Shown: positions 23,193 to 34,135 of the stretch, in pieces
Layout of the letters: each line of letters opens with the position of its first letter
How positions within the stretch are numbered: position 1 is the first letter of the stretch
Assembly: GCF_000143415.4 (NCBI RefSeq)
Contig: NW_003314315.1
Location: 1,115,514-1,179,513 of the forward strand
Direction of reading: 5' to 3'
DNA length: 64,000 bases
Source: Selaginella moellendorffii
Taxonomy: Eukaryota > Streptophyta > Lycopodiopsida > Selaginellales > Selaginellaceae
Program-made: the position numbers and the translations under genes
The notes under the pieces: model-generated
What the model was told of the DNA's origin: nothing
Database searches by the model: none
What the model saw: the letters and a program-made list of their open reading frames with translations, nothing else

Positions 23193-23611
23193 TTAGGAGG
23201 TCGCAAGAACAATGACAAGAATCACAAGGCCGACAGTGAAGACGAGTGCCTGAGCCAAGATCACATTCATCCCAAGAGACCCAAGAGAAAAACCAGCATT
23301 TTCTTACTGCGATTGCACAGGCTGCGAATCCGGGGCGCTCCCGAAGATCTCGCTGGAATCGAGGGAAGAAGAAGACGAAGGTACCGTAGTACCAGAAGAG
23401 CGGCACGATGAAACCCAGCAAGAAGCTGCAAGATCACAGTTCCAGGAGGATCAAAATCGATGAATCAATCAATGACAGAGAGACAAAAAAAAACAAAGAG
23501 AAAATTTGCAAGAGCTTGCCTGCACCATCCAACACCGCATCCACAGCAGGGCAGCGGCTCATCCCAATCGCCATCGCCCCGCCCGCGAAGAAGGTGGTAC
23601 GAGTCTGTCAT
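23193..23611 (-). CDS. Ribosomal-protein-L18a-like small membrane protein
   Basis: Three exons, 23611-23520, 23425-23308 and 23249-23193, sum to 267 nt, 88 aa. The protein has a short N-terminal part with a cysteine cluster (EPLPCCGCGVGW), then a helix (FLLGFIVPLFWYYGTFVFFF), a basic loop ending in RERPGFAACAIA, and a second helix at the C-terminus. This matches the plant family named '60S ribosomal protein L18a-like', a misnomer: members are small two-helix membrane proteins of unclear role. The first intron begins with GC (exon end AG, then GCAAGC), the second is GT-AG. Both are needed to keep the family pattern. Confidence 0.72.
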
Positions 23612-23765
23612 CTTCGAGCCCTAAATCTCGATCCCAGCGCACTCTCATGAGGATCTGTAAAAGAGCAAGCTGGACGTTTGGAATCAATGGAAGTTTTCGC
23701 ATTATCTCAGCACCAAAACAGAGAGGAGAAAGTTAAGAGAGCCACTCAAACAGCAGGGAAAGCAC

Positions 23766-25180
23766 TCACTTGCTCAGCTCTCGGGTCACCTCCCGCGAGA
23801 GGCTGAGTTGCAACGCATTGTTCCATGCAAACAAGGTCCGAGTCACTGGAAGTTTGCGGCGGAGCTCCTGCAAGTACGTAATACGTGTGCTGGTTATCTC
23901 TCTCCGGACAACATGGAAAACAAAGAGGATCAAACCTTGAAAGTGTTGTCTGATAGCTTTGAATAGGATTCCTGTGAACAAAAGAACGTGTAAATGGCGG
24001 CCTGGAGAAGTAGCTAACCATACCTCTAGTGATAACAAGTACTCGGACTCTTTGCTACGGATTATATTCACCACGGCTGTTGCCACGTCCAGAGGATTCT
24101 ACGAAGGAGCAAGCAATGAACTGAATAGATTTGTCGATGGAAGGTTGAGAAACAAACCTGGAGTACGGTTGAATCCGAGCCTTCGTAGTTGGTGTCGAGT
24201 TGAACGTTTCCCTCTTCGAAATAGTGTGCATTCACGTGAACTTTGCCTGTCAGATCCACAGACTGGAGCTCTTGGTTCACTTGAATCTTCCAGGTCGATC
24301 GCCAAGAGCCACTCCTGCAGTGCTGATACAGTGAGGAGAGCGTAGCGATTGTCGGGCAACTTACGAAAAGTTCTGATGGCTGATCTTAGACGCAGAAATT
24401 AGAGCTGTGAGTTCAAAAGGAGCATCGTCTTCTTCAGCAGTGCTCCCAGCGGTGCAAAACACGGCGCAAGAGCCTCTTGGAAACGCCTCTTCCACGTACT
24501 TGAGAAGCTCGGAATCTATGGCAGACCTACAAAAAATAAGAGCTTAGAATCCAGTCACAGAAAGGGAAGAAAAAAAAAAAAAGAAACACAACGAAAGTGT
24601 TGGAGTACCTGTACTCTTCAACAAATCCAGAGGGAAGCTCCTCGTCCGTAGCTGGACGAATTTTCGTGCAAATCTAGAAACATGAATGACACGAGTTTAT
24701 GTTTCTATTGAGCGAGTGAGAAAAGAAAAGAGAAGGAAAGAGAAGGCTTGCCTGTTTGATGTGATCCACAGTTGCTACCTGCGCGGTTCTAAGATCGAGG
24801 TAGTGCGTAGAATCGAGAGCGCCACAGTTGCTAACAAGCACCTGTCAGCAAGCACAGCGCTCCTGCAAATCAGGAATTCGTCACTGGAATTTAACAGCGA
24901 GCTCGAGAGATTTTACCTGGCCACTCCCATCCGGCAGCTCCAGGCAGATCATTTGCTCCATGTTGTAAATGGGGAATGCTTCGCTAGCCGCTTGCTGGTA
25001 GAGCTTGTCACTCATCAAAATCTTCTGGACATCTGCGCGGCCAAGCAATAAAAAATCTTTGCTTTGCAATCGATCAATCGCTGCATTACCTTTGGCGACC
25101 TGCTGGATCTGTCCTGGAGGCGATCGTAGCAGGAACCACTTCGCAATGCCGGCCTTGTGATCGTCCGTGGCCCCGTCCAT
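23766..25180 (-). CDS. CPA: F-actin-capping protein alpha subunit
   Basis: Alpha subunit of the CapZ heterodimer, which caps barbed ends of actin filaments in the cytoplasm. Nine exons: 25180-25090, 25032-24917, 24841-24752, 24673-24609, 24526-24365, 24314-24158, 24098-24024, 23971-23936, 23867-23766; sum 894 nt, 297 aa. Family signatures in order: IAKWFLLRSPPGQIQ, EAFPIYN, YLDLRTAQVATVDHIKQ, CTKIRPATDEELPS, SHQNF, GSWRSTWKI, VHVNAHYFEEGNVQLDT, and the C-terminal tentacle LRRKLPVTRTLFAWNNALQ. The intron after 24752 begins with GCAAGC and ends AG, and only this boundary joins HIKQ to ICTK. Confidence 0.93.
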
Positions 25181-25264
25181 GGCGCTCTACACAAACATAA
25201 ACCCTAGCTAAAGACCTAGACAAGGTATCTTCGCTTAGCACATGGAATTAGCCGATAAGCACAC

Positions 25265-25345
25265 GTCAGGATGGCCGAGTTGGTCTAAGGCGCTAGTTTC
25301 AGGTACTAGTCCGTAAGGGCATGGGTTCGAATCCCATTCCTGACA
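25265..25345 (+). tRNA. tRNA-Leu (anticodon CAG)
   Basis: An 81-nt cloverleaf. The acceptor arm GTCAGGA pairs with TCCTGAC, followed by discriminator A. Box A (TGGCCGAGTTGG) and box B (GGTTCGAATCC) are canonical. The anticodon loop TTCAGGT is closed by CTAGT/ACTAG, giving anticodon CAG. A class II variable arm (TCCGTAAGGGCA) confirms a leucine-type tRNA. A short T run follows within 15 nt, suited to RNA polymerase III termination. No intron. Confidence 0.93.
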
Positions 25346-25818
25346 GCTGTATAAATTTTAAAGCATATTTTTAACATTAGAACACTCATAATTAGGTTCC
25401 TCAAACTTATGGAGAATAAGATTTATATTTCTATTTATTAATTTAATTTATACATTTTTAAAAATTATAAAAAATAATCTAGGGAACTTTCCTTGTAACT
25501 TGCAAATAGATAATAAAAAATTTTATAAAGCCTTTAGCAAAGGCAACATTACCACAATCTAAAAGTTCTTTTGGTTGTTACAATATATAAAAGTTCACCA
25601 CCTTTAGTTAGCTTTTATGATTTCACTCCTAGTTAGCTCTAGATAGATAGTTAATTTGTAAGTAGGTTTTCCAACAAAATTTATATTCATGCTTAAGGCC
25701 TAAGAACTTAAGGTTTTCTTATTATTATCATAAGATTTAGTTTTGTTCTTTCTCCTTTCTTCTTCACAGCTCTCTGCCCCTTTCAAATGTGTTAACCCGA
25801 AGGTTTGACCCTATAGTC

Positions 25819-26052
25819 CTAAAAGTAGTTTTGAGAGATTTTCACCACACCTGAGTTGTGGCACATTAAGTGCATGCTTATAAAGATGATGTGATCAGGC
25901 ATCCCAATCTCTAGGATGTTTCTATAGTAGGTTTCCACTGCCTCAATTATATTAGTGGAAGTATAAATAGCCACCACTACAATCCATGACACCAAGTTTT
26001 GTACTAGCATTTTTTGAACCAAACTCAAATTTTCAACAGGAGTCCATTGCAA
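25819..26052 (-). pseudogene. PPR gene relic
   Basis: A 77-codon frame with eroded PPR pattern: MLVQNLVSWIVVVAIY, then EAVETYYRNI, then GMPDHIIFISM. The NLVSW, EA and PD.I.F positions match PPR repeats. AT content is that of the surrounding decayed DNA, so this is a fossil rather than an active gene. Confidence 0.5.
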
Positions 26053-26898
26053 GTGAAGCCCATCACCATTGTTATTTAGGTAATGGCATTGTGCTCCTTA
26101 ATTGCCTTGAAGAGGTTTATTGCTTCCGGTAGCAAGCCCCAAAATCATTTCAAATTACAGAATTCAAAGCTTATATCAGCCATGCACATTCAAAGTCGGG
26201 AAATCTCAATAAAATTGTTGACAAGATCATAACATATAGCAAGTTTATTGTTATTGCTTTGTTAACTGATATCTTTAAAAGAGAGTGGTATTAGCACACT
26301 TTGTATATTCAAAAGAATTATAACTATTTATAATGGTTGGTACTTCTTATTTGTGCACTAATTTTTATATTATATATAAAATCATTGTTATAGTAGAAAT
26401 AAATTATATAGAAAATTTTTATACATGTATAATAATGAATTTTAAACATTCAAACTGTGGGACTACCTTATATAATATTTTACAATCACTTAATTTTACA
26501 ATACTTAATTTTTAATAAACATTTAATCTGGAATCTATGTAATTATTTTCTAAAGATTATCTACAATTTTTCTAACTTATACTTATCATATTACAAGCAT
26601 ATTTATAATACATTTAATATGTTTTCTTCTAAAATTTATTTTAGTATATAGTCTTATAAAAATCCCAATAAAACTGAAAGTTTTTATCATTCAAAGCCTA
26701 ATATATCATTCTTCAAAGTTATTATATATATATATATATATATATAAAAAAAATGTTTTATTTATTTTTAAAAAATATTAAAATTAAAATAATGATTTTA
26801 TTTATAAATATTACTCTTTATAAATTAATATGTAGTAATTAAATCTATTAAAGATTATAAGCACAACAATACTATTTAATACTTATAGAAGTTTCTAT

Positions 26899-27057
26899 AT
26901 GGGAAGCATAGTGGATTCACAAATGGTATTTGATTCATCTGCAACAAAAGACTCGATATCCTGGACAATGCTTATTATGGGACATAGTCATCTGGAAACC
27001 TCAATACATGTTTTTGAGAATTTTAGAAGTGAAACACAAGAAAGAACTAAATCTTAA
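26899..27057 (+). pseudogene. PPR gene relic
   Basis: A 52-codon frame reading MVFDSSATKDSISWTMLIMG and later SIHVFENF, i.e. about one and a half PPR motifs (VFD, KDSISWT, LI.G). It lacks flanking repeats and sits in AT-rich DNA. It is on the opposite strand from the other relic, so the two need not come from one gene. Confidence 0.5.
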
Positions 27058-27638
27058 ACATCATTCGAAAAGATCACTTGATAGGTGCTACCAAAACCAT
27101 GACTATTAGATACACCAGCCCTAAGATTAACATAGCTTGTTCCCCGCTTTATTTCTTTATTGTTTAGGGTTTTACAAGTGTTCTTATATAGACTTTAGTT
27201 TATTTAGTCATCCAAATATAATATTAATTGGTGTGAGGTCCAAGTGCCATATACTAATATTAATGTAATGGAATTTTGGTAGGTGTTGGATTCGTTTTAA
27301 TCTGGACCGCTTGCTCTTGTATATAAATTAAGGTTTTTGGGCTAATTAATATGCATATTTTTTATATTCCCTTTCTATATTCCATGCACTCACATTAGTG
27401 GAGGTGAGGTAAGGATTGCTTGGATTTGGAATTTTGGTTTAGATCTAACTTTTGTATTATCTAGATCTAACTTTTTCTATTTTCTTACTTTTGTTCTTTC
27501 TTTTTAGGATTTTGGTTTAAATTTAACTTTTGCATTGTCTAGATTTCCCTTTCCTTTTTTCATTTCTCTTCTTTTCCCTTTTCATTCATCTTTATGGCAG
27601 AGTAGTAATCTCCTCCTTGTTTAACTCTGAAGTAATAG

Positions 27639-29428
27639 TGTAAGTGACTAATGTTTTCCATTCTACTTTAGTCACTTAACCACATCTCCGACCACTTGGA
27701 AGAGTCTCTTTCACGACCTCCGAAAGTCCAATTCGGGACTTAGGGCTTGATAGTCCCCAAGAATGGCCTCCATGCCGCTCAACCTTAGCACTTGGTCCAA
27801 GTGCTCCACGTGTCTGATCCCATGACTGACACCCTAAGGTACCACCGACATATTGGCCCGTTACGCTAAGGCCGTGCCCATTCACCTTGGTCACACCAGT
27901 GGTCTAACGCCACCTACATCATAGTCCCATTTCTCAAAAACTGGGCCATCCGTCCATAAATGATCATCCTATATCCACTCCTCCGCATCCTTAGGATGCT
28001 CACAGACATGGGGAATAACCTTCCCCAATATCTCTTTTCCAGTCCCCACCAAGTCCCTTTCTATCCGTGGCCGTGTTCGCCAATATTGCCACTGGATCAA
28101 GGCCCACAGGCCCGACCACTCAGTCCAACTGTCCTCTGGGACTTCCTCACTGTGTGACTGTGTCTTTGGTCACCACACCAGAGGGCTACTCCTCTTCCTT
28201 TCCACAGTCTGGGACTTTGGGGCAACATTTCGGAACACCGTGGCCCTACGCGGGCCTCGTGGGTACTCTCCTCGCCTTCTACCCTTGGGTGCTCTAGCCA
28301 TGGGCTTAGAGCGAGGTTCCGTTGAGCCACACTAGGTATCCAAGTAGGTAGTGCCACCCACACTTGGACTGGGAGCATCGGCCAGTCGATCTCCCGGGGG
28401 AACTAGAGCTGGCTCTTGAACACTTCACCAAGCTACCCACTTGTTCACTCTAGTCTTAGACTTCCCAGTGGGCAGCTCATCATCCAACACTAGGTCGGGC
28501 CTTCCTAGGCCAAACTAGCCTTTCCTGGCCAAATTAACTCCACTGCAGTCCTCCCCTTACTATACTTTTGGAGCTCACCAAACCCCCCAGGGTCTGGGAG
28601 ATGAATGCTTTGGGCTTTCACCCTCTCAGACTTGGACTTGGACTCGGACTCGGACTCGGACTCGGACTCGGACTCGGACTCGGACTCGGACTCGGGCTCG
28701 GTCTCGGGCTCGGTCTCAGGCTCGGTCTTGGGCTCGGTCTCGGTCTCGATCTTGGTCTTGGTCTCGGTCTTGGTCTTGGTCCCAGTCTCAGTCTCAACTT
28801 CAAGCTCCATCTCGGGTCCATCTCGGACTCCATCTCGGGTCCCATCTCGGACTCCATCTCAGACTCCATCTCGGGCTCCATCTCGGACTCCATCTCGGGT
28901 CCATCTCAGGCTCCATCTCGGGTCCACCTCGGACTCCATCTCGGGTCCCATCTCAGACTCCATCTCGGACTCCATATCAGACTCCATCTCGGGTCCATCT
29001 CGGGTCCACCTTGGACTCCAACTCGGGTCCACCTTGGACTCCATCTTGGGTCCCATCTCGGACTCCATCTCGGACTCCATCTCGGGTCCCATTTCGGACT
29101 CCATCTTGGGTCCTATCTCGGACTCCATCTCAAACTCTATATCGGACTCCATATTGGGTCCCATCTCGGACTCCATCTCGGACTCCATCTCAGACTCCAT
29201 ATCGGACTCCATCTCGGGTCCTTTTGGGTCCCTTTTTGGAGCCTCGCTTATTGCTCGCTTCATGCTTGTTCCTCGGGCACTTTGTTGGGAGTTCCACTCT
29301 CGCTCTTGACCTTTCCAAGTTGGAGCTTTTGGTCCAAACATGTTATACTCGTTTGGCTTTTGCTTCAGCCACTACCACGTAGCACCCTTTCGGCTCCACT
29401 TTGGGGCCTAGGGATTTTGTGTCTCACA
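27639..29428 (-). repeat. 3' LTR of the outer element
   Basis: 1790 bp, direct partner of 49868-51659. It contains a degenerate CTCGGA-type hexamer array (about 28630-28800), then a second array around 'ctc(g/a)gactccat' of 15-18 bp units to about 29220. The long open frames across these arrays arise from the repeat, not from genes. Confidence 0.85.
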
Positions 29429-32400
29429 ACTCCACCACCCATAGACGAAGTTCGATGTCCTCATCGAATGGTAAACCCTTTCATAAAGTAACACCCACAC
29501 GTGTTACCATTTCCATCCATGGCACCTAGCCAATATTTGTTTATGGTTTGACACCAAAGGCTCACCATGCCTTGTCCATCCTCTAAGGAGTATAGCCCCT
29601 CCAACTTAGAGGCTCATTCCACCACTTGTGGTGGTTCTCTCCTGTTATTGATTTAGTTCTCACTAAACCTGTTAGAGATACCTTCTCTAACTCAATCCCA
29701 CTACTCATTCTCGAGTGGTCTCACTTTCCATTGATATAACCCTTGCACTTTGGAACTTTTAATTCTGACTTCTCAAAGTCAATTTTCTGGGTGTCTCTGA
29801 CACCTTGTATTGCACATATTGTGCAACTCCACTTCCCCATCCTAGGAAGTTCTCTACTCGAGGGCAACATCATCCTCTCTTCGATTTCTGCCACCTTTGG
29901 CACTAAGTTCTGGTTATCATAATTTATGCTAGGGCTGTCCACGTCCCTATCATTTGGCTACCTTACCACTCCCACCCTTAGAGCTTCCACTTTTGCCACA
30001 TTGGAGCAATTAAAAATCCATCCTTGGGAATACATTGCCTTTCCCACAATCCGTTAGCACCCAACACTTTAGTGTTCTTGGCCTAACTTTGCCATTTGAA
30101 TTTTTTCTCATGATTCCCATGGCTCTTTACTTAGCCATTAGTCTTTTGCTCCTATCCTTGATTGTTGCACCTAGCAACATAGGATCGCTACTTCCATTTT
30201 CGAGGTATCCTTTTGGTTCCATAGCAAAGACTCTCCTTTGCCATGTCCGGAGGGTGTTCACCCCTAGTATGTCTCTTTAGCATCTTCTGCTATGGGGTCT
30301 ATCCACAGCCCAACTTTGTGACCCTCTCATGGGTCTCTTATAGAGACTACTTTCCTCGGACTCATAATACCATTGTATTGTTGTAGTTCATTTCCCTTAG
30401 GTGTCCTTCCCACTTGGTCATCTTGACCAAGCCACACCACTATCAATAGTTCCAATCAACACTTTGAACTTTGAACTTTATCCTTTAACCTCACAAGGAC
30501 CTTAACCTTGTTTTAGCCATAAGATCACCTAGTGATCTAAGCTCGGCACCTCAATAGGTTTGCCAATAGGTACTAGGTCTCATAAACCTTTAAGTTGTTG
30601 ACTATGACTCTGGGGGCATCCCCCACGCTTGGCAATGTGCCCAAGCCAGCCCTTCCGGCCAAGGGTCCATAGCAACTGAGACTGGGTGTCCCCATCTCAT
30701 TCACCTCGTCCTTGGTGCCCCCTTGCACCAAAGTGTTCAAGTTAGATATGCTGAGCTTTCACACTAAGCAATCTAACCGTGCATCACGACTCCGAGGCAT
30801 CCCTCGCTTGGCTGTGTGCCCAAACCAGTCACCCCACTAAGAGTCCATGACCACCGAAATATGAGTATCCTCATATTCCAAACCATCACCACGCCCTAGT
30901 GATTTGGGACTCGAACCTAAGCACTAGAGGGTCGGGACTCGAACCCAACCTCCGTATATGCATCTACGGACGGCATCACACAAGATGCCTGGCATGACTC
31001 CCCACGCCGGTGCACCAACTTATATTTAAAGCGCGCTACAGATCACAGCTTAGGAACTTAGTTCCTGCACACTGCCAAGTCCTCTCACTTGACATGTCTG
31101 TGATCATGCATGGACTCCTCCATGCTTGGCCCCATGGGCCACCCTTTTTGAAGTTAGCACCTTCAATTGGGGTATTTGTTCCCCCCCAACTTGTCAATCT
31201 CACTTAGCAAGTCAACCGGCCACTGTAACATGGTTCGTACATAAGCGTGAAAGTCCTTAATCATTGACTTTCATTCAAAGCCCTCTCTTTGAACACTCGG
31301 GAACTACTTCCCCCAACCTTGATAACCTCGCCTCATGGCAAGCTTCAAGACCACGCTTCTGCTGTGCCATTTTGATTTTGCCTGTTTTATGAACCATTTA
31401 CACTTGGCTTTCTAGGTATCCAGCTACCTAGAACTGTCTTTGGGAACCTTTCGAAGGAATTAGCTTGTTAAGGCCTCTCCTTTCGCAAGCTTTCCAATTG
31501 CCATATAGTCTAACATGGACAATCCCATGTTTTTGACTCTCCATGGCATCCCGGTCGCTAATAACAACATGCTTGAGCACCCATTTGATTCTCCACTCCC
31601 AACTTACATAACCACCCTTGGTCATGCCCTTCAATTCTTATGGTTCAATTCCATCCCTTTACTACTTGTCTTTTGGCCTTATATGTTTCCTTCGGTCATT
31701 CTCCTCCAGACTAGGAAGATAACTTTGCACTTTCTACCATGCCTTGGCAAGTATTTATAGGGATGAACTTACCCGATAGCCTAGGGAGTGGTTCCTCAAT
31801 TTGGGTTTGCTCCCCTCGTAATCCCATATACTGAAATTGCCGTTGCTACTTATGGGCCTTTTTATGCCCATCACTAGTCTTGCCAAAATCCCTTTTTGGC
31901 TTTGTCCTAATCGGGTAGATGGACTTCCCCCATCTCCGCAACCTTGGACATTTGGATAACACTTCCTATCCATCATTCACTAGGGACTTTGTCCCTTGTG
32001 CCTTATCCATGCCCTCACGACAACAAACACCACCTCCTGATGTTCCAAAGTGCTTCGGTGTCCCAATAATGGCTTTTTTGACAATGAGCATTCCCTTTAC
32101 AACATTGACTTATTATATCGCAACCTAAGCAATTTCTCCCCCATAAGGGTATATGTAACTTCCTTATCCCAATAAGGAGTCTTAGGTAGTTGCCTTCTAC
32201 CAGTTTAATGATTTATTTTGCACCTTTTACTTAGTTGCCTTATAGTTGTCAAGTCCTACAACTCATTGTTGGTGCTTCCATACCTCCATCGTCATTTGGG
32301 TCACCACACTCTAACCGCATGCCTTTCAGCATAAGCTATGCTATTCCCATTTCCATTGGGATTCCTTTAAAAGGGGTTCTCATAAACCCGCCAACTTGAC

Positions 32401-32896
32401 CTCAAGGCCGCACGCCTTGGCACCTTCGGTGTCTCCACACCATCGGCTCCACGAGCCTACTTTTATGACACTTCTTACTGGTGTCTAGGTATTTTTGCCA
32501 AGACCAATATGGTTGTCTCTTATGCCAATCATCCATTAGCACTGCACCATAGAGTTCACACACAACTTTGCGTCAAAGTTGTTTTCTTCCGGGAAATTCC
32601 TTCCCACGACTTTAGCATGGCACTTTCTCCCATCAATGAGATACACACGGTTCTCATGCTTAGATCTCAAGATCCTCCCCATCCTTCATGGGGCACCACA
32701 CACCTCAGTTCAAATGCTTCCATCAATCCCTTAGGATCATTCCTTGACTCTATCAGAGTCATCAGACTTTTTTGGACTTTGTTAATCCGACGACCCATAA
32801 GGTCCTACTTTTGAGGTGCCAGCTCACTAGAATACAACTCCTTGTATTCATGTCCTACTCATAAGGACCATCTTTGCAAGTGTTACTCCAACACTT
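29429..32896. other. Internal sequence of the outer LTR element, no coding domains
   Basis: No frame longer than about 80 codons and no retroviral motif on either strand. The stretch about 30900-31010 resembles a part of the inner element's 3' region near 39590-39680 ('gactccccacg', 'cggaggttgggttcgag' type strings), so the two elements share ancestry. Confidence 0.55.
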
Positions 32897-32901
32897 GATT
32901 T

Positions 32902-34076
32902 TGTGAGAAACTAACTTGCCGAGGTGTCGTAGGCTAAAGGAACCCCAAAAGCATGACCAAAATGACAAAGAGTTCATCGGATGGGACCAAGTCGAAGATC
33001 GAGTCCAAGACCGACTCTAGGACCGAGTTCGAGATAGAGTCCGGAATCGAGTCCGAGACCGACTTGGGGACCGAGTTCGAGTCCGAGTTCGAGACCGAGT
33101 TCAAGATGGAGTCCGAGATCCGAAATTGGGTCCGAGATCGAGTCCGAGGTCGAGTCCGAGGTCGGGTCCGAGATCGGGTCCGAGATCGAGTCCGAGATCG
33201 AGTCCGAGACCGAATCCGAAGTCGGATCTGAAATCGGGTCCGAGATCGAGCCAGAGACTAAGTCCAAATACTAATACGGGTCAAGGGGTGAAAGCCCAAA
33301 GCGTGCGTCTCCCAGAGGGGGGGGGGGGGGGGGGGGGGGGCTGCAGGGGGTTCCAAAAGTATAATAGGGATAGTGAGGTCCAGGAACCAGTCTTGAAGGA
33401 ACTCTCCAGTGGTGCTTCCAAATTGACTTGAGGTTGAGACTGGGGCCGAGGGGCCTTGGGTGGGAGTGAGCATGGGCTTGAGTGGTGCTGTAAGGGCCAC
33501 CCAGGGAAGTGCTCAAGAGCAGCTCCCACTCCCGAAAGGGAAACCGACTACGGTGCTCCCGGCTCATGTGGAGTGGTGCCCCACTTGAGTACCTTGTGGC
33601 TCATTGGTCCTCGCCCTTCCTAGGGGCTTCGGCCTTCCCTTCGGGATGGAAGAGGGGGGGGTAGAGGTACCCACACCGGGCCGTTAGGCCACGGTGTTTC
33701 GCCCCGACGTCCCGAAGCAAGTGCTGCACCCAAGACTTGGGATTTAGAGGGTCCCATGATCAAGTCTTGTGGTACCAAGGGGTGTTAGGAATCTGGAGGC
33801 TTGGTGTGCTTGGCTGCTTGTGCCTGTTGGGAGTGTAGCTGAACCTTAAGTCTAGTCTAACCCGAGGAGGGGGATTGGGAGAGATTTGGGAATCCGTAGA
33901 TGGATGGCTAACACTCTGTTGCTCGTGCAGTGAGTAGCTGAAACCAAGTAGGACTAAGTAGGAGCTGGTACCATAGGCGGGAACCTTGGCGAGGGAACTT
34001 AGCACAAGCCAAGGCAGAGTTGGTCGGATAGACGAGGTAAGCTGGCAAAATGGAAAGGAAAAATTTGTGGCTTACA
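32902..34076 (+). repeat. 5' LTR of the chromovirus
   Basis: 1175 bp. Holds a degenerate GAGTCCGAGAT-type hexamer array (about 32985-33275), the reverse complement of the arrays in the outer element's LTRs, followed by a 26-nt poly-G tract at about 33317-33342. Confidence 0.9.
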
Positions 34077-34135
34077 ATTTGGTATCGGAGCCTCTTCCTC
34101 AGTTCTAGCGAAGGATAGAGGCGGATTGCTGGGAG

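Larger units (their letters stand above)
25346..27633. other. AT-rich intergenic DNA with PPR gene relics
   Basis: Low-GC sequence with poly-T and TA runs (TA tract near 26724-26746). Apart from two recognisable PPR relics (listed separately) I see no gene. The outer LTR element begins at its right edge. Confidence 0.55.

Noticed and set aside
28505-29491. Frames of up to 307 codons with Gly-Leu, Ser-Asp or Pro-Ser repeats (likewise at 50643-51701)
   Set aside because: They arise from hexamer and 15-18-bp arrays inside LTRs, which open several frames at once.
33258-33567. Proline-rich minus-strand frames (likewise at 40230-40528)
   Set aside because: They are produced by the poly-G tract in the chromovirus LTR.
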